A stretch of 64,000 bases of DNA from Bdellovibrio bacteriovorus W. GTDB lineage: Bacteria; Bdellovibrionota; Bdellovibrionia; Bdellovibrionales; Bdellovibrionaceae. The stretch covers positions 2,418,001 through 2,482,000 of the forward strand of contig CP002190.1 in assembly GCA_000525675.1 (NCBI GenBank), read 5' to 3'. Positions 25,718-34,173 of this stretch are shown here, in pieces; positions within the stretch are counted from its first letter, which is position 1, and the number at the start of each line of letters is the position of its first letter. The notes below the pieces were generated by a model that was not told where the DNA came from, ran no database searches, and saw only the letters and a list, made by a program, of their open reading frames with translations. Made by a program: the position numbers and the translations under genes.

Positions 25718-27499
25718 ATGTCGACAAAAGCAACCACTTTGGGCGACTGTATCGCTAACTTTCCAAAGAGAGATTCTCAACAAGCAGCGATCAAGTTTAA
25801 AGATAAAAAAAAATGGATCTCTAAGTCTTGGCAAGAATATTACAAAGATATCGAGTCCATTGGCTTAGCCCTAAAGAAATTAGGCATTCAAAAGGGAGAC
25901 CGTGTCGCTATCATGGCTAACACTCGCTACGAGTGGAGTGTTTTTGATTTGGCCATCATGGGCATTCATGCGGTCACTGTACCTATCTATCAAAACAATC
26001 GCGCCGAAGAAGTCGAATATATTCTAAATAATAGCGAAGCTAAGTTCTTAATCTGTGAAACCAAAGGAACACTTCGATCTTTCTTAGCCATCAAAGATAA
26101 ATGCCCCTCTATAGAGCAAGTCATCGTTATGGATAATAAGTCCCATCATGAAGGCGTTTTAGCTTGGTCTGATCTTTTAGAGCTTGGAAAGATTAACGCT
26201 GAAAATACCGGACTTTTTAAATCGCTCTGTTCAAGCCTCTCCCCTGAAGATATGGCGACTATTTTATATACTTCTGGAACCACCGGACTTCCGAAAGGTG
26301 TCGTTCTTACTCACCTTCAGGCCTTCAGCGAAGTCTCCGAAGCCTTTCCTTTCTGTGGTGCTACCACAAAAGATGTTTCTTTGAGCTTCCTCCCCTATGC
26401 CCATATCCTTGGAAGAATCGAACACTGGGGACATACCTTTATTGGTTTCACTCTTTGTTATGCAGAGAACATCGACCGCGTTCGTCAGAATCTTGTAGAG
26501 ATTCATCCAACTTTTCTTGTTTCAGTGCCTAGAATTTTTGAAAAAGTCTATGCGGCTATTATCACTCAAGTGCAGACAAAACCTTTGAAGTTAAAACTAT
26601 TTAACTGGGCCATTGGCGTTGGTAAGAAAGTCAGTGATTACAAAATTCGCGGTGAAGTTCTTCCTCTTGATCTTTTAGCTCAATACGAACTTGCAAAAAA
26701 ACTTGTTCTTAATAAGGTGACTGAGGCCTTTGGTGGTAAGCTGCGCTTTGCCATCAGTGGCGGCGCGCCTATATCTCAAGAGATTGCTGCCTTCTTTCAC
26801 GCTGCAGGAGTTTTAATCCTAGAAGGTTACGGCCTCACAGAGACCACAGCTGCCATCACCGTGAACACTCCCTACAACTATCGCTTCGGAAGTGTGGGGC
26901 GTCCAATCGGAGAAGTGCAAATTAAAATCGCCGACGATGGAGAGATTCTCGTTAAGAGCGATAAAGTAATGAAAGAGTACTATAAGAATCCGGAAGCCAC
27001 AAAAGAAGCCTTCACCGATGGCTGGTTTCATACCGGAGATATTGGTGAACTCTTAGATAATGGAGATCTTAAGATCACGGATCGTAAAAAGGATCTCATC
27101 AAGACCGCTGGCGGAAAATATGTCGCTCCTCAAAGACTTGAAGGATTTTTAAAACTGTCACCGGTTATTGGTCATGCTTTGATTCACGGCGATCAGCAAA
27201 AGTATGTGGTTGCTCTTCTTTCTCTAGATCGCCCGACGGTCATGACTTTAGCAAAAGAGCAAAACGTCGAATTTCAGAACTGGGAAGACCTCAGTCAAAA
27301 TCATTTCACCCAAGAACTGGCTCGCCAAGCGGTGGCGGAGGCCAATTCACATTTAGCAAGCTTTGAAACGATAAAGCGCTTTAAGATCGTGCCTGAAGAA
27401 TTCACCGTAGAAGGCGGCGAACTCACACCTTCGATGAAGGTAAAAAGAAAAGTTCTCGATAAACGCTATTCCCAAACCATACACGATCTCTATCAATGA
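25718..27499 (+). CDS. long-chain acyl-CoA synthetase (FadD-like AMP-forming ligase)
   Basis: A 593-residue adenylate-forming enzyme. Motifs: the P-loop YTSGTTGLPKGV, GGAPISQEIAAFFHAAG, EGYGLTETTAAIT, the Asp of WFHTGDIG, DRKKDLIKTAGGKYVAPQRLE and the C-terminal catalytic Lys region (PSMKVKRKVLDKRY). This is the FadD15/AMP-binding long-chain type, which activates fatty acids to acyl-CoA through an acyl-AMP. AAGGAG precedes the ATG. Its stop overlaps the next start by four bases (ATGA), making it the first of a tightly coupled five-gene set. It probably supplies activated acyl chains to the enzymes in this cluster or the one converging on it. Confidence 0.92.
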   Translation: MSTKATTLGDCIANFPKRDSQQAAIKFKDKKKWISKSWQEYYKDIESIGLALKKLGIQKGDRVAIMANTRYEWSVFDLAIMGIHAVTVPIYQNNRAEEVEYILNNSEAKFLICETKGTLRSFLAIKDKCPSIEQVIVMDNKSHHEGVLAWSDLLELGKINAENTGLFKSLCSSLSPEDMATILYTSGTTGLPKGVVLTHLQAFSEVSEAFPFCGATTKDVSLSFLPYAHILGRIEHWGHTFIGFTLCYAENIDRVRQNLVEIHPTFLVSVPRIFEKVYAAIITQVQTKPLKLKLFNWAIGVGKKVSDYKIRGEVLPLDLLAQYELAKKLVLNKVTEAFGGKLRFAISGGAPISQEIAAFFHAAGVLILEGYGLTETTAAITVNTPYNYRFGSVGRPIGEVQIKIADDGEILVKSDKVMKEYYKNPEATKEAFTDGWFHTGDIGELLDNGDLKITDRKKDLIKTAGGKYVAPQRLEGFLKLSPVIGHALIHGDQQKYVVALLSLDRPTVMTLAKEQNVEFQNWEDLSQNHFTQELARQAVAEANSHLASFETIKRFKIVPEEFTVEGGELTPSMKVKRKVLDKRYSQTIHDLYQ

Positions 27500-28902
27500 A
27501 CTGCGTAGAACTATTCACCCAACAGGCAAAAGCATTTCCAGAGAAAACAGCCATCTGGATTTCTCCGCAGGAGCAAGTCTCTTTCCGCGAGCTTGTTGAA
27601 CTATCTGGTTCTGCACAAAACTACTTCAAATCTCACGGGCTTCAAGAAAAAGATTGTGTTCTTCTATTAGAGCCTCTTTCTCCGCATCTCTACGCACTCA
27701 TCTGCGGAGCTCTAGCCTCCGGCATTTCTATCATTCTTGTAGAACCATGGATGCCACTTAAAGATATCAATCATGTTATCAACATCGTTCAGCCAAAAAT
27801 GTTTATCACTCGTTGGTGGGGCTATATCTGGGGCGCTCGCCTAAACTCTGTACGCGACATTCCGCACTGGACCTCTGCAGAAAAGGTGCTCTCTAAAAGA
27901 AATAAACTCGAAGTTTTAAATGTCGATCCGGCCACCGCTGGTATTATCACGTTTACGACGGGAACAACTGGCAAACCCAAAGGCGTTCTACGCTCTCAAG
28001 GCTACCTCGTTGAGCAATTTAAAGAATTAGATCTTGCCTTAGGACTTTCTAAAAATACCCATCCAGATCTCACCGTGTTTGCAAACTTTGCTTTGGCGAA
28101 TCTAGCTGCTGGAAAAAGCTCTGTGATAGTTCACCCAGCATGGAAACCTAAGCAATTAGAAATGATTTCCTCTCTTCCTCAGAATCTCCAACCCCGCACG
28201 AGCACAATGGGACCTGGGTTTCTAAAAAAACTCTTAGGCATTCCTGATTTTTTAAAGAACTTGGAAGACCTTCATGTCGGTGGAGCACTAACGGATACAT
28301 GGATATTTGAAGAGACCTTTCGCAAATGGCCAGAAGCCCATGTTCTCCATCTTTACGGAAGCAGCGAAGCCGAACCAGTGGCTCTTTGTGACGCCCGTCA
28401 GGCCGTTCAATTCAGCAAAGAGAAAGATCTTTTTCAAACTCTTTTCGTTGGAAAGCCGTCTCCAAACATTCACCTGCAAAATCTTGAAAACAATCTCTGG
28501 GTCTCTGGAAATCATGTCTGCCCTGAGTATATTGGCGCAGCCGAAGACAATAAAAAACATAAACGCCGTGATCAGCAAGGCATCCTTTGGCACGACATGG
28601 GAGACAGAATTACTGAAGATGAAAGTGGTCTTTGGTATGCGGGAAGAAGTTCTCAAGATCTCGAGGACTTTCAGAAAGAACAGGCGATCTATAGCCAAAT
28701 TCAATCTAGCGCTAACTTTCTATTTAGAAACCCTCAGCAAGAATTATGTATCATCGGAAAGAACCTTCAAGGACATCGCTCCTTATTGATGAAAAATTAT
28801 GAAATCAGCCACGTTTATGATTTCCCAATTCTTCGCGATCGTCGCCATCGAGCTAGAATTGATCGCGCCGGCACTTTAAAAAAATCAGGAGTTCTTAAAT
28901 GA
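27496..28902 (+). CDS. AMP-forming ligase, OleC-like, atypical
   Basis: A 468-residue adenylate-forming enzyme, shorter than FadD by about 120 residues. It has TFTTGTTGKPKGV and LYGSSEAEP where the usual motif would be YG-x-TE, then HDMGDR. The C-terminal part is reduced: I do not see the usual GDxxxxDxxGxxxxxGRxxD run in full, although GLWYAGRSSQDLEDFQ is probably its remnant, and the last Lys is in AGTLKKSGVLK. Similar proteins act as olefin beta-lactone synthetases (OleC) or free-standing acid ligases. The carboxylic acid it activates is unknown. Start and stop both overlap neighbours by four bases. Confidence 0.78.
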   Translation: MNCVELFTQQAKAFPEKTAIWISPQEQVSFRELVELSGSAQNYFKSHGLQEKDCVLLLEPLSPHLYALICGALASGISIILVEPWMPLKDINHVINIVQPKMFITRWWGYIWGARLNSVRDIPHWTSAEKVLSKRNKLEVLNVDPATAGIITFTTGTTGKPKGVLRSQGYLVEQFKELDLALGLSKNTHPDLTVFANFALANLAAGKSSVIVHPAWKPKQLEMISSLPQNLQPRTSTMGPGFLKKLLGIPDFLKNLEDLHVGGALTDTWIFEETFRKWPEAHVLHLYGSSEAEPVALCDARQAVQFSKEKDLFQTLFVGKPSPNIHLQNLENNLWVSGNHVCPEYIGAAEDNKKHKRRDQQGILWHDMGDRITEDESGLWYAGRSSQDLEDFQKEQAIYSQIQSSANFLFRNPQQELCIIGKNLQGHRSLLMKNYEISHVYDFPILRDRRHRARIDRAGTLKKSGVLK

Positions 28903-29915
28903 TTGTCGTGAACTCTCTTTCTAAGGCCACTGACGCTAAATCCTTTATTACTGCTTTTGCCGAAGTTCCCTATTTAGTTCGAGCCAAGAGCGAGCATAAA
29001 TTCTTGCAACCCAAAGAATGGACCGAAGCTTTACTGATGGCTCCCCTTCCGATTCCTAAAGAGTTCTTTATTGCGACTCAAGACGGTGCTTCCTTCGGCC
29101 GGGCTTCTGTGAATCTTTCTTTAGCTTATAAAGACTATGCTTATTTCGGCTTCTTTGAAGCAAAAAGTTTTGATGTTGCTCAAGCACTCATCGCAGAAGT
29201 CAGGAAATGGGCTCTAGAGAAAAATATTAAAAAGATCATTGGACCGATTAACTTTAACACCTGGCTCCCTTACCGCTTTCGTGTGAATTGGGATGACTCA
29301 AACTACTTTGCATGGGAACCACAAAATCCCCAAACCTATCCTGAGTATTTAGAAAAATTAGGCTTTAAAACACAAGCCTCTTACACGAGTACAGGTTATG
29401 AGCCGCTTGTGGATCTCATGAACGCCACAGAAAAAAACTTTACCGCAACTTCACAGCAAGGTTATTCCTATCCAGAGTTTGATGATTCCTCTTTACTCAA
29501 AAACATAGATCAGATTCACGCCGTTACTATGCGTGCGTTTGCTCAGAATCATCTTTTTGAACCACTCCCTTTAGACTACTTCAAGCAATTCTATGTTCCA
29601 TTAGCAAAGAAGGAAGATCATTCTCACTTTCGTTGGATGCTATCTCCACAAAATGAAATTGTAGGTTATCTTTTTAATTTCGTGGATCAAGGGCACTTCA
29701 TTATGAAGTCCTTTGCTGTTGTGCCTGAAGAAACGGGAAAAGGGCTTTCCAATGCGTGCTTGCATGCCTGCTTAAAGAAAGCCCACGCCCTAGGAATTGA
29801 TAAAACTGTTTCAGCCCTCGTCATTGAAGGAAATCGCAGTGAATCCTACGGAAAGAAGCAAAAACAGATCTGGCAACATCGCTATTGTCTTTATGAGTTG
29901 GAGGTATCCCCTTGA
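28899..29915 (+). CDS. GNAT-fold protein, YghO-like
   Basis: A 338-residue protein that resembles the YghO-like GNAT superfamily members: FGRASVNLS, YFGFFEAKSFDVAQALI, then KKIIGPINFNTWLPYRFR, a motif typical of this poorly studied group. The C-terminal half looks like a second GNAT domain (VVPEETGKGLSNACLHACLKKA, the acyl-CoA-binding loop form). It has no signal peptide. Known GNAT proteins transfer an acyl group to an amine; the donor and acceptor here are unknown. Its coupling with two acyl ligases suggests an N- or O-acyl transfer using the activated chains they produce. Confidence 0.72.
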   Translation: MIVVNSLSKATDAKSFITAFAEVPYLVRAKSEHKFLQPKEWTEALLMAPLPIPKEFFIATQDGASFGRASVNLSLAYKDYAYFGFFEAKSFDVAQALIAEVRKWALEKNIKKIIGPINFNTWLPYRFRVNWDDSNYFAWEPQNPQTYPEYLEKLGFKTQASYTSTGYEPLVDLMNATEKNFTATSQQGYSYPEFDDSSLLKNIDQIHAVTMRAFAQNHLFEPLPLDYFKQFYVPLAKKEDHSHFRWMLSPQNEIVGYLFNFVDQGHFIMKSFAVVPEETGKGLSNACLHACLKKAHALGIDKTVSALVIEGNRSESYGKKQKQIWQHRYCLYELEVSP

Positions 29916-30775
29916 ATTTTAAACCTTGGCTGACATTTACTAAAGAACGCCTGCCTCTACTCTCTTACGCCTTGCTCGTCGGAGGCTTTACCCTGACTGG
30001 CAAAGCATTAACTCAAGGAAATTGGGGCTGGGAGTTCTGGCTTTCCTTTATTGGTTTGATGATTTTCTTTATTGAGCTTCGCTTAATGGATGAATTCAAA
30101 GATTATAAAAAAGATCTCATTGCCCACCCGCAGAGACCACTTCCTCGCGGCCTCATCAAGCCCGAGAGCTTACAAAAGGTTATTAGTTGGGGACTAATGT
30201 TCATGCTCATTTACGGAGTTAGCCTCTGCCTGCTCTCCAATGAGGCGGGTATTTCCTATATCCTGATTCTATTTTACCTCTACCTTATGTATAAAGAATT
30301 CTTTCTCGGAGAAGGATTTGCAAACTCTCCTCTCCTCTATGCTGCTAGCCACCAAATCATCATTGTCGGCCTGACAGTCTTTGCAACAGCCTGCTTTGAT
30401 GCCATGGCCGTTTATGACCCCGTAGTTTACTTAGCGGGCTTCGTTGTCTTAGGATGTTTCTTTACCTATGAAGTTTGTCGAAAGATGGACCCTCAAGCAC
30501 ATCCTCTTCTAAAAACCTATCTGCAAGTTTACGGCACTAAGAAAGTCGGACTTTTGCTTTGCGTGCTCCAACTTATTAGTTGGACTGCCGCCTTCTTACT
30601 TCATCAGCAGATCTCACTTTTTGGTTTAATCGCTGGAGGTGCTTTACTCCTTCTGAGCTGGATTCTTTTTGTTATGGACGAAAAGAAATTTAAGGCCGTA
30701 GAAGGTGCTGGAACCTTCACCCTACTTATCAGTCTTTATATAATTCCTCTACAGTTCTGGATTACAGGAGGTTAG
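29912..30775 (+). CDS. UbiA-family membrane transferase
   Basis: A 287-residue polytopic membrane protein with about eight membrane segments. The Asp-rich motif RLMDEFKDYKKD, followed by HPQRPLPRG, matches the UbiA family first motif (N/D-D/E-x-x-D-x-x-x-D), which binds the Mg-diphosphate of a prenyl donor. The second motif is degenerate: YEVCRKMDPQ replaces the usual D-x-x-D. The start is TTG, supported by GGAGG seven bases upstream, and it overlaps the preceding stop (TTGA). UbiA proteins move a prenyl or other isoprenoid-like group to an aromatic ring or glycerol; the acceptor here is not known. Confidence 0.82.
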   Translation: MNFKPWLTFTKERLPLLSYALLVGGFTLTGKALTQGNWGWEFWLSFIGLMIFFIELRLMDEFKDYKKDLIAHPQRPLPRGLIKPESLQKVISWGLMFMLIYGVSLCLLSNEAGISYILILFYLYLMYKEFFLGEGFANSPLLYAASHQIIIVGLTVFATACFDAMAVYDPVVYLAGFVVLGCFFTYEVCRKMDPQAHPLLKTYLQVYGTKKVGLLLCVLQLISWTAAFLLHQQISLFGLIAGGALLLLSWILFVMDEKKFKAVEGAGTFTLLISLYIIPLQFWITGG

Positions 30776-30776
30776 C

Positions 30777-33512
30777 ATGAAACGGATTTTATTTTCGTCA
30801 GACGACGACATTCTATTTTTAGAAGGTGGCGGAGGTAAGGCTCGCAACCTTGCAAAGCTCACAATGCTCAATGTTCCAGTTCCAACTTGGTTCTGCATCA
30901 CACAGAGTGCTTTTGATGAGTTTCTAAATCAAAATCGCATTCAGGTTCAACAATACGTGGACCCTGAAAACCTCAAAGTCACAGAACAAAAGATCGCTGA
31001 TATCTTTTTAGCTAATCCACTTCCCTCTGGATTGATCAATGAGATTCAGGAATCACTCAAAAACTTAAACATTGCCTCTGATTTCGTGGCCGTTCGTTCA
31101 AGTGGCTTGGATGAAGATTCTGCGGATAATAGTTTTGCCGGTCAGTTCTCGTCATTTCTTTTTCAGAAAGACTTTGCTGATATCGAAAAATCTTTGAAGC
31201 TATGTTGGGCTTCAGCCTATTCAGAAAGAGCTCTTTCCTATCGACAGACAAAGAATCTGCCTCTGAATGATATTAAAATGGGTGTTGTTATTCAAAAGAT
31301 GGTCAATGCTGAAATTGCCGGAGTGGCTTTTTCTCGTAACCCTATGAAAGTAATGGATCGCGATCAACTGATCGTAAGCTCCGTTTGGGGCTTGGGAGAA
31401 GGTCTTGTTAGCGGAGAACTAGATGCCGACCATTATGAAGTTCATCGCGTAAAGAAAACAATTAAACCCACCATCGTAGAAAAGAGCGAAGCTTTTTATC
31501 AAAAAGAAGGTGGTGGAATTCAAAAGTTTCCTCTGAGTGAAGATAAAACCAAGATCTCAAGTCTTACAGACGAACAAGTCAAAGAGGTCGCGGAGCTTGT
31601 GCTTCATCTAGAAAAATCTTTAAACTCACCCCAAGACTGCGAATGGGTTTATGAAAACGGAAGTCTTTTCTGTGTACAAACTCGCCCCATCACTTCCGTT
31701 CCAAGAGATGATTTCTTTGATGCAGAATCGAATGGCAACGAGGCTACGTTGTGGGACAACTCAAACATTGTAGAAAGCTACTCTGGAGTCACCTCCCCTT
31801 TGACCTTTAGCTTTGCCAGCCAAGCGTATCGCCAAGTCTATATACAGTTTTGTGAGGTCATTGGTGTTCCTAAATCACTGATTCTCGCAAATGAGAAGAT
31901 GTATAGAAATATGTTGGGAAGTATCCGCGGCCATATCTATTACAATCTCATCAACTGGTACAAGCTGATCCTCATGCTTCCGGGCTCGAGCAATAACAAA
32001 GCCTTTATGGAAACAATGATGGGAGTCAAACAAGGGCTCAAGCCTGAGTTTGCGCACCTATTTGATTTTATGAAGACACCCATCAAGTATTCTCTGCCGC
32101 ATAAGATCGGCCTCTTAGGTGTGACTCTGTGGCGCTTTATCCGTGTCGATTCAATCATCAACGGGTTTCAAAAACATTTCACTGAAACCTATGAAGATGC
32201 TCGTAAAAAAGATTTTAAAAAAATGTCGCTCAATGAATTGCGCGCATTCTATGAATATTTAGATGGAGAAGTTCTTAGAAACTGGAAAGCTCCTATCATC
32301 AACGACTATCTCTGCATGGTGTTTTTCGGACTTTTGAAAAAACTCACGGAGAAATGGGTTTCGTCAGGCAATGATGGCGCCTCTCTACAGAACGATCTGC
32401 TCTGTGGACAAGGAGATCTTGAATCCACCGAACCCACTAAGACTCTAATGAGAATTGCGGCAGCGGTGGATCAAGGCGAGCCCCAACAGCGCACTTGGCT
32501 TTTAGAGACTCCGGCATCGCAAGCTTGGGAAGAACTTAAAGCAGGGAGATTTCGCAATCTCAAAGCCCGCATGGATGATTTCTTAGATGCCTATGGCTTT
32601 CGTTGCATCAATGAACTCAAACTGGAGGCGAGCGATCTGCATGACGACCCAAGCTTTGTCATGGGAGCCGTTCAATCCTATGTCCGCATGAAGTCCTATG
32701 ACATTGCTGAAATGGAAAAACGTGAAGCTGAGATTCGTGATGCTGCAGAAAAGAAGGTTCGCGAAAACCTAAAAGGCGTTAAACTGTGGATCTATTTTAA
32801 AATCCTAGGACAAGCCCGTAAAGCCGTGCGCAATCGTGAGAACCTGCGCTTTGCAAGAACTAAGATATTTGGAATTGCTCGCCATCTCTTTAGAGGGATC
32901 GGCCATCAGTTAACACGCCAAGGTGTTATACAAGATGAAAGAGATATCTTTTATTTGACGGTCGAAGAGATCATGTCCTTCATCGAAGGACGCTCTGTCA
33001 CACTTAATATTTCTGCGCTGATTGAACTTAGAAAATCTGAATACGCAGACTTCGAGAAGTCTTTGCCACCACCAGATCGTTTTATGACGTTTGGTGCTGC
33101 AGGAATTGCTTGTAAGTATCCCCAAGTACTTACGGAGTCAGATCTCTTGGCAGCAGATATGCCCAAGTCTACCGATCCAAATACGCTCTATGGTGTTCCT
33201 TGCTGCCCTGGAGTCGTTGAGGGTGTCGTTAGAGTCGTTCATAATATGCAGGATGCTGAAGGCCTTAACGGGGAAATTCTTGTTACGAGTAAAACAGACC
33301 CTGGCTGGGTTCCACTGTATCCTTCTTGCTCAGGATTATTGATTGAGCGCGGAAGCTTACTGTCTCACTCTGCCGTGGTTGCTCGTGAACTTGGATTGCC
33401 AACGATAGTTGGAATCTCTGGAGGGCTTATGCAAAAGCTAAAAACAGGGCAACGAGTTCGCATTGATGCGGCTAAAGGGGAAGTTCGCATTCTACAAGAC
33501 GCGGCTGAATAA
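30777..33512 (+). CDS. PEP-synthase-like phosphotransferase, rifampin phosphotransferase architecture
   Basis: A 911-residue protein. Residues 1-315 are an ATP-grasp domain of the pyruvate phosphate dikinase type (GGGGKARNLAKL, AVRSSGLDEDSADNSFAGQF, ending in VQTRPITS). The C-terminus is the swivelling phosphohistidine domain: GVPCCPGVVEG, DPGWVPLYP and LLSHSAVVARE with the probable phospho-His at 864. The 450 residues in between are helical, and the PEP/pyruvate TIM barrel is absent. This is the layout of rifampin phosphotransferases: ATP phosphorylates the His and the phosphate goes to an alcohol acceptor bound by the middle domain. Here the acceptor is probably a lipid or UbiA product, since the start is one base after the UbiA stop. 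Confidence 0.85.
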   Translation: MKRILFSSDDDILFLEGGGGKARNLAKLTMLNVPVPTWFCITQSAFDEFLNQNRIQVQQYVDPENLKVTEQKIADIFLANPLPSGLINEIQESLKNLNIASDFVAVRSSGLDEDSADNSFAGQFSSFLFQKDFADIEKSLKLCWASAYSERALSYRQTKNLPLNDIKMGVVIQKMVNAEIAGVAFSRNPMKVMDRDQLIVSSVWGLGEGLVSGELDADHYEVHRVKKTIKPTIVEKSEAFYQKEGGGIQKFPLSEDKTKISSLTDEQVKEVAELVLHLEKSLNSPQDCEWVYENGSLFCVQTRPITSVPRDDFFDAESNGNEATLWDNSNIVESYSGVTSPLTFSFASQAYRQVYIQFCEVIGVPKSLILANEKMYRNMLGSIRGHIYYNLINWYKLILMLPGSSNNKAFMETMMGVKQGLKPEFAHLFDFMKTPIKYSLPHKIGLLGVTLWRFIRVDSIINGFQKHFTETYEDARKKDFKKMSLNELRAFYEYLDGEVLRNWKAPIINDYLCMVFFGLLKKLTEKWVSSGNDGASLQNDLLCGQGDLESTEPTKTLMRIAAAVDQGEPQQRTWLLETPASQAWEELKAGRFRNLKARMDDFLDAYGFRCINELKLEASDLHDDPSFVMGAVQSYVRMKSYDIAEMEKREAEIRDAAEKKVRENLKGVKLWIYFKILGQARKAVRNRENLRFARTKIFGIARHLFRGIGHQLTRQGVIQDERDIFYLTVEEIMSFIEGRSVTLNISALIELRKSEYADFEKSLPPPDRFMTFGAAGIACKYPQVLTESDLLAADMPKSTDPNTLYGVPCCPGVVEGVVRVVHNMQDAEGLNGEILVTSKTDPGWVPLYPSCSGLLIERGSLLSHSAVVARELGLPTIVGISGGLMQKLKTGQRVRIDAAKGEVRILQDAAE

Positions 33513-33526
33513 AATCTGCCTATCGA

Positions 33527-33553
33527 ATGCTAGGGATATTACGTCCCTAGCAT
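33527..33553. terminator. hairpin between two convergent operons
   Basis: A perfect ten-base stem ATGCTAGGGA / TCCCTAGCAT with a seven-base loop begins 14 bases after the phosphotransferase stop and overlaps the last codons of the minus-strand gene. There is no long T-run on either side, but it can end both transcripts. Confidence 0.65.
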
Positions 33554-34087
33554 TATACAATGTTCATAGAGCTGATAGAGGCTCTTTTTAAAGTAACGTA
33601 CCGGCTGAATAGCCTTCAGAGTTTTCTCATCAGGACATTTGATCTCTAAAGCTTTTTGAACCTGATCCGGAGATCCCGAAAAATCCTTCGCGCGAGGGAT
33701 ATCCCAACCCATAAGATGATTCATCTGCGCCACCAAAGCCGAATAGAGTTCAAGAGCCTTCTCGCAAGTGGCAACCTTCTTAGGATCATGATCGCCTTGC
33801 CGTGAATCGCACTGCACTGTTGTCAGCACGGGGCCTGCTTTGTAGGCATTCTCCTGAATGATTTTCTTTTGCTTCTGAATCTCTTTATCTAATTCTGCGA
33901 CTAGATTATCGACTTCAATTTTCTTTTGATCATAAAAATCATTGATACATTGAATTCGAATTTTTTCGGCGTCCGTCAGTAACCTTTCAAAAAAGGAAGC
34001 CTTCGGACCGCAGTTATTCTGCGCCCCTTGAGCAAAGGCAAGTTGAGACATTGAAAGAAAAAATAAAACACTTAGCATTAGTCGCAT
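33539..34087 (-). CDS. small secreted protein, unknown
   Basis: A 182-residue protein with a signal peptide (MRLMLSVLFFLSMSQLAFAQ). The mature part is mainly helical with a coiled-coil-prone run of Asp, Lys and Gln (about residues 55-80) and six cysteines (NCGPK, IQCIND, VQCDSR, ATCEKA, IKCPDE, EHCIML), suggesting up to three disulfides. No family recognised. It lies at the meeting point of two lipid-related operons and runs in the same direction as the minus-strand one, but is separated from the BtaA-like gene upstream of it by 86 bases. A periplasmic helper of the transport genes is possible; nothing in the sequence shows it. Confidence 0.7.
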   Translation of the reverse strand: MRLMLSVLFFLSMSQLAFAQGAQNNCGPKASFFERLLTDAEKIRIQCINDFYDQKKIEVDNLVAELDKEIQKQKKIIQENAYKAGPVLTTVQCDSRQGDHDPKKVATCEKALELYSALVAQMNHLMGWDIPRAKDFSGSPDQVQKALEIKCPDEKTLKAIQPVRYFKKSLYQLYEHCIMLGT

Positions 34088-34173
34088 AGGTTTAGTTTAA
34101 GATGCTTTCCTGTTGCAATGAAAGAGAAGATCCTTACCGCCGAAAATCCTTCCCTAAGCCTAGGCTCTATCCC

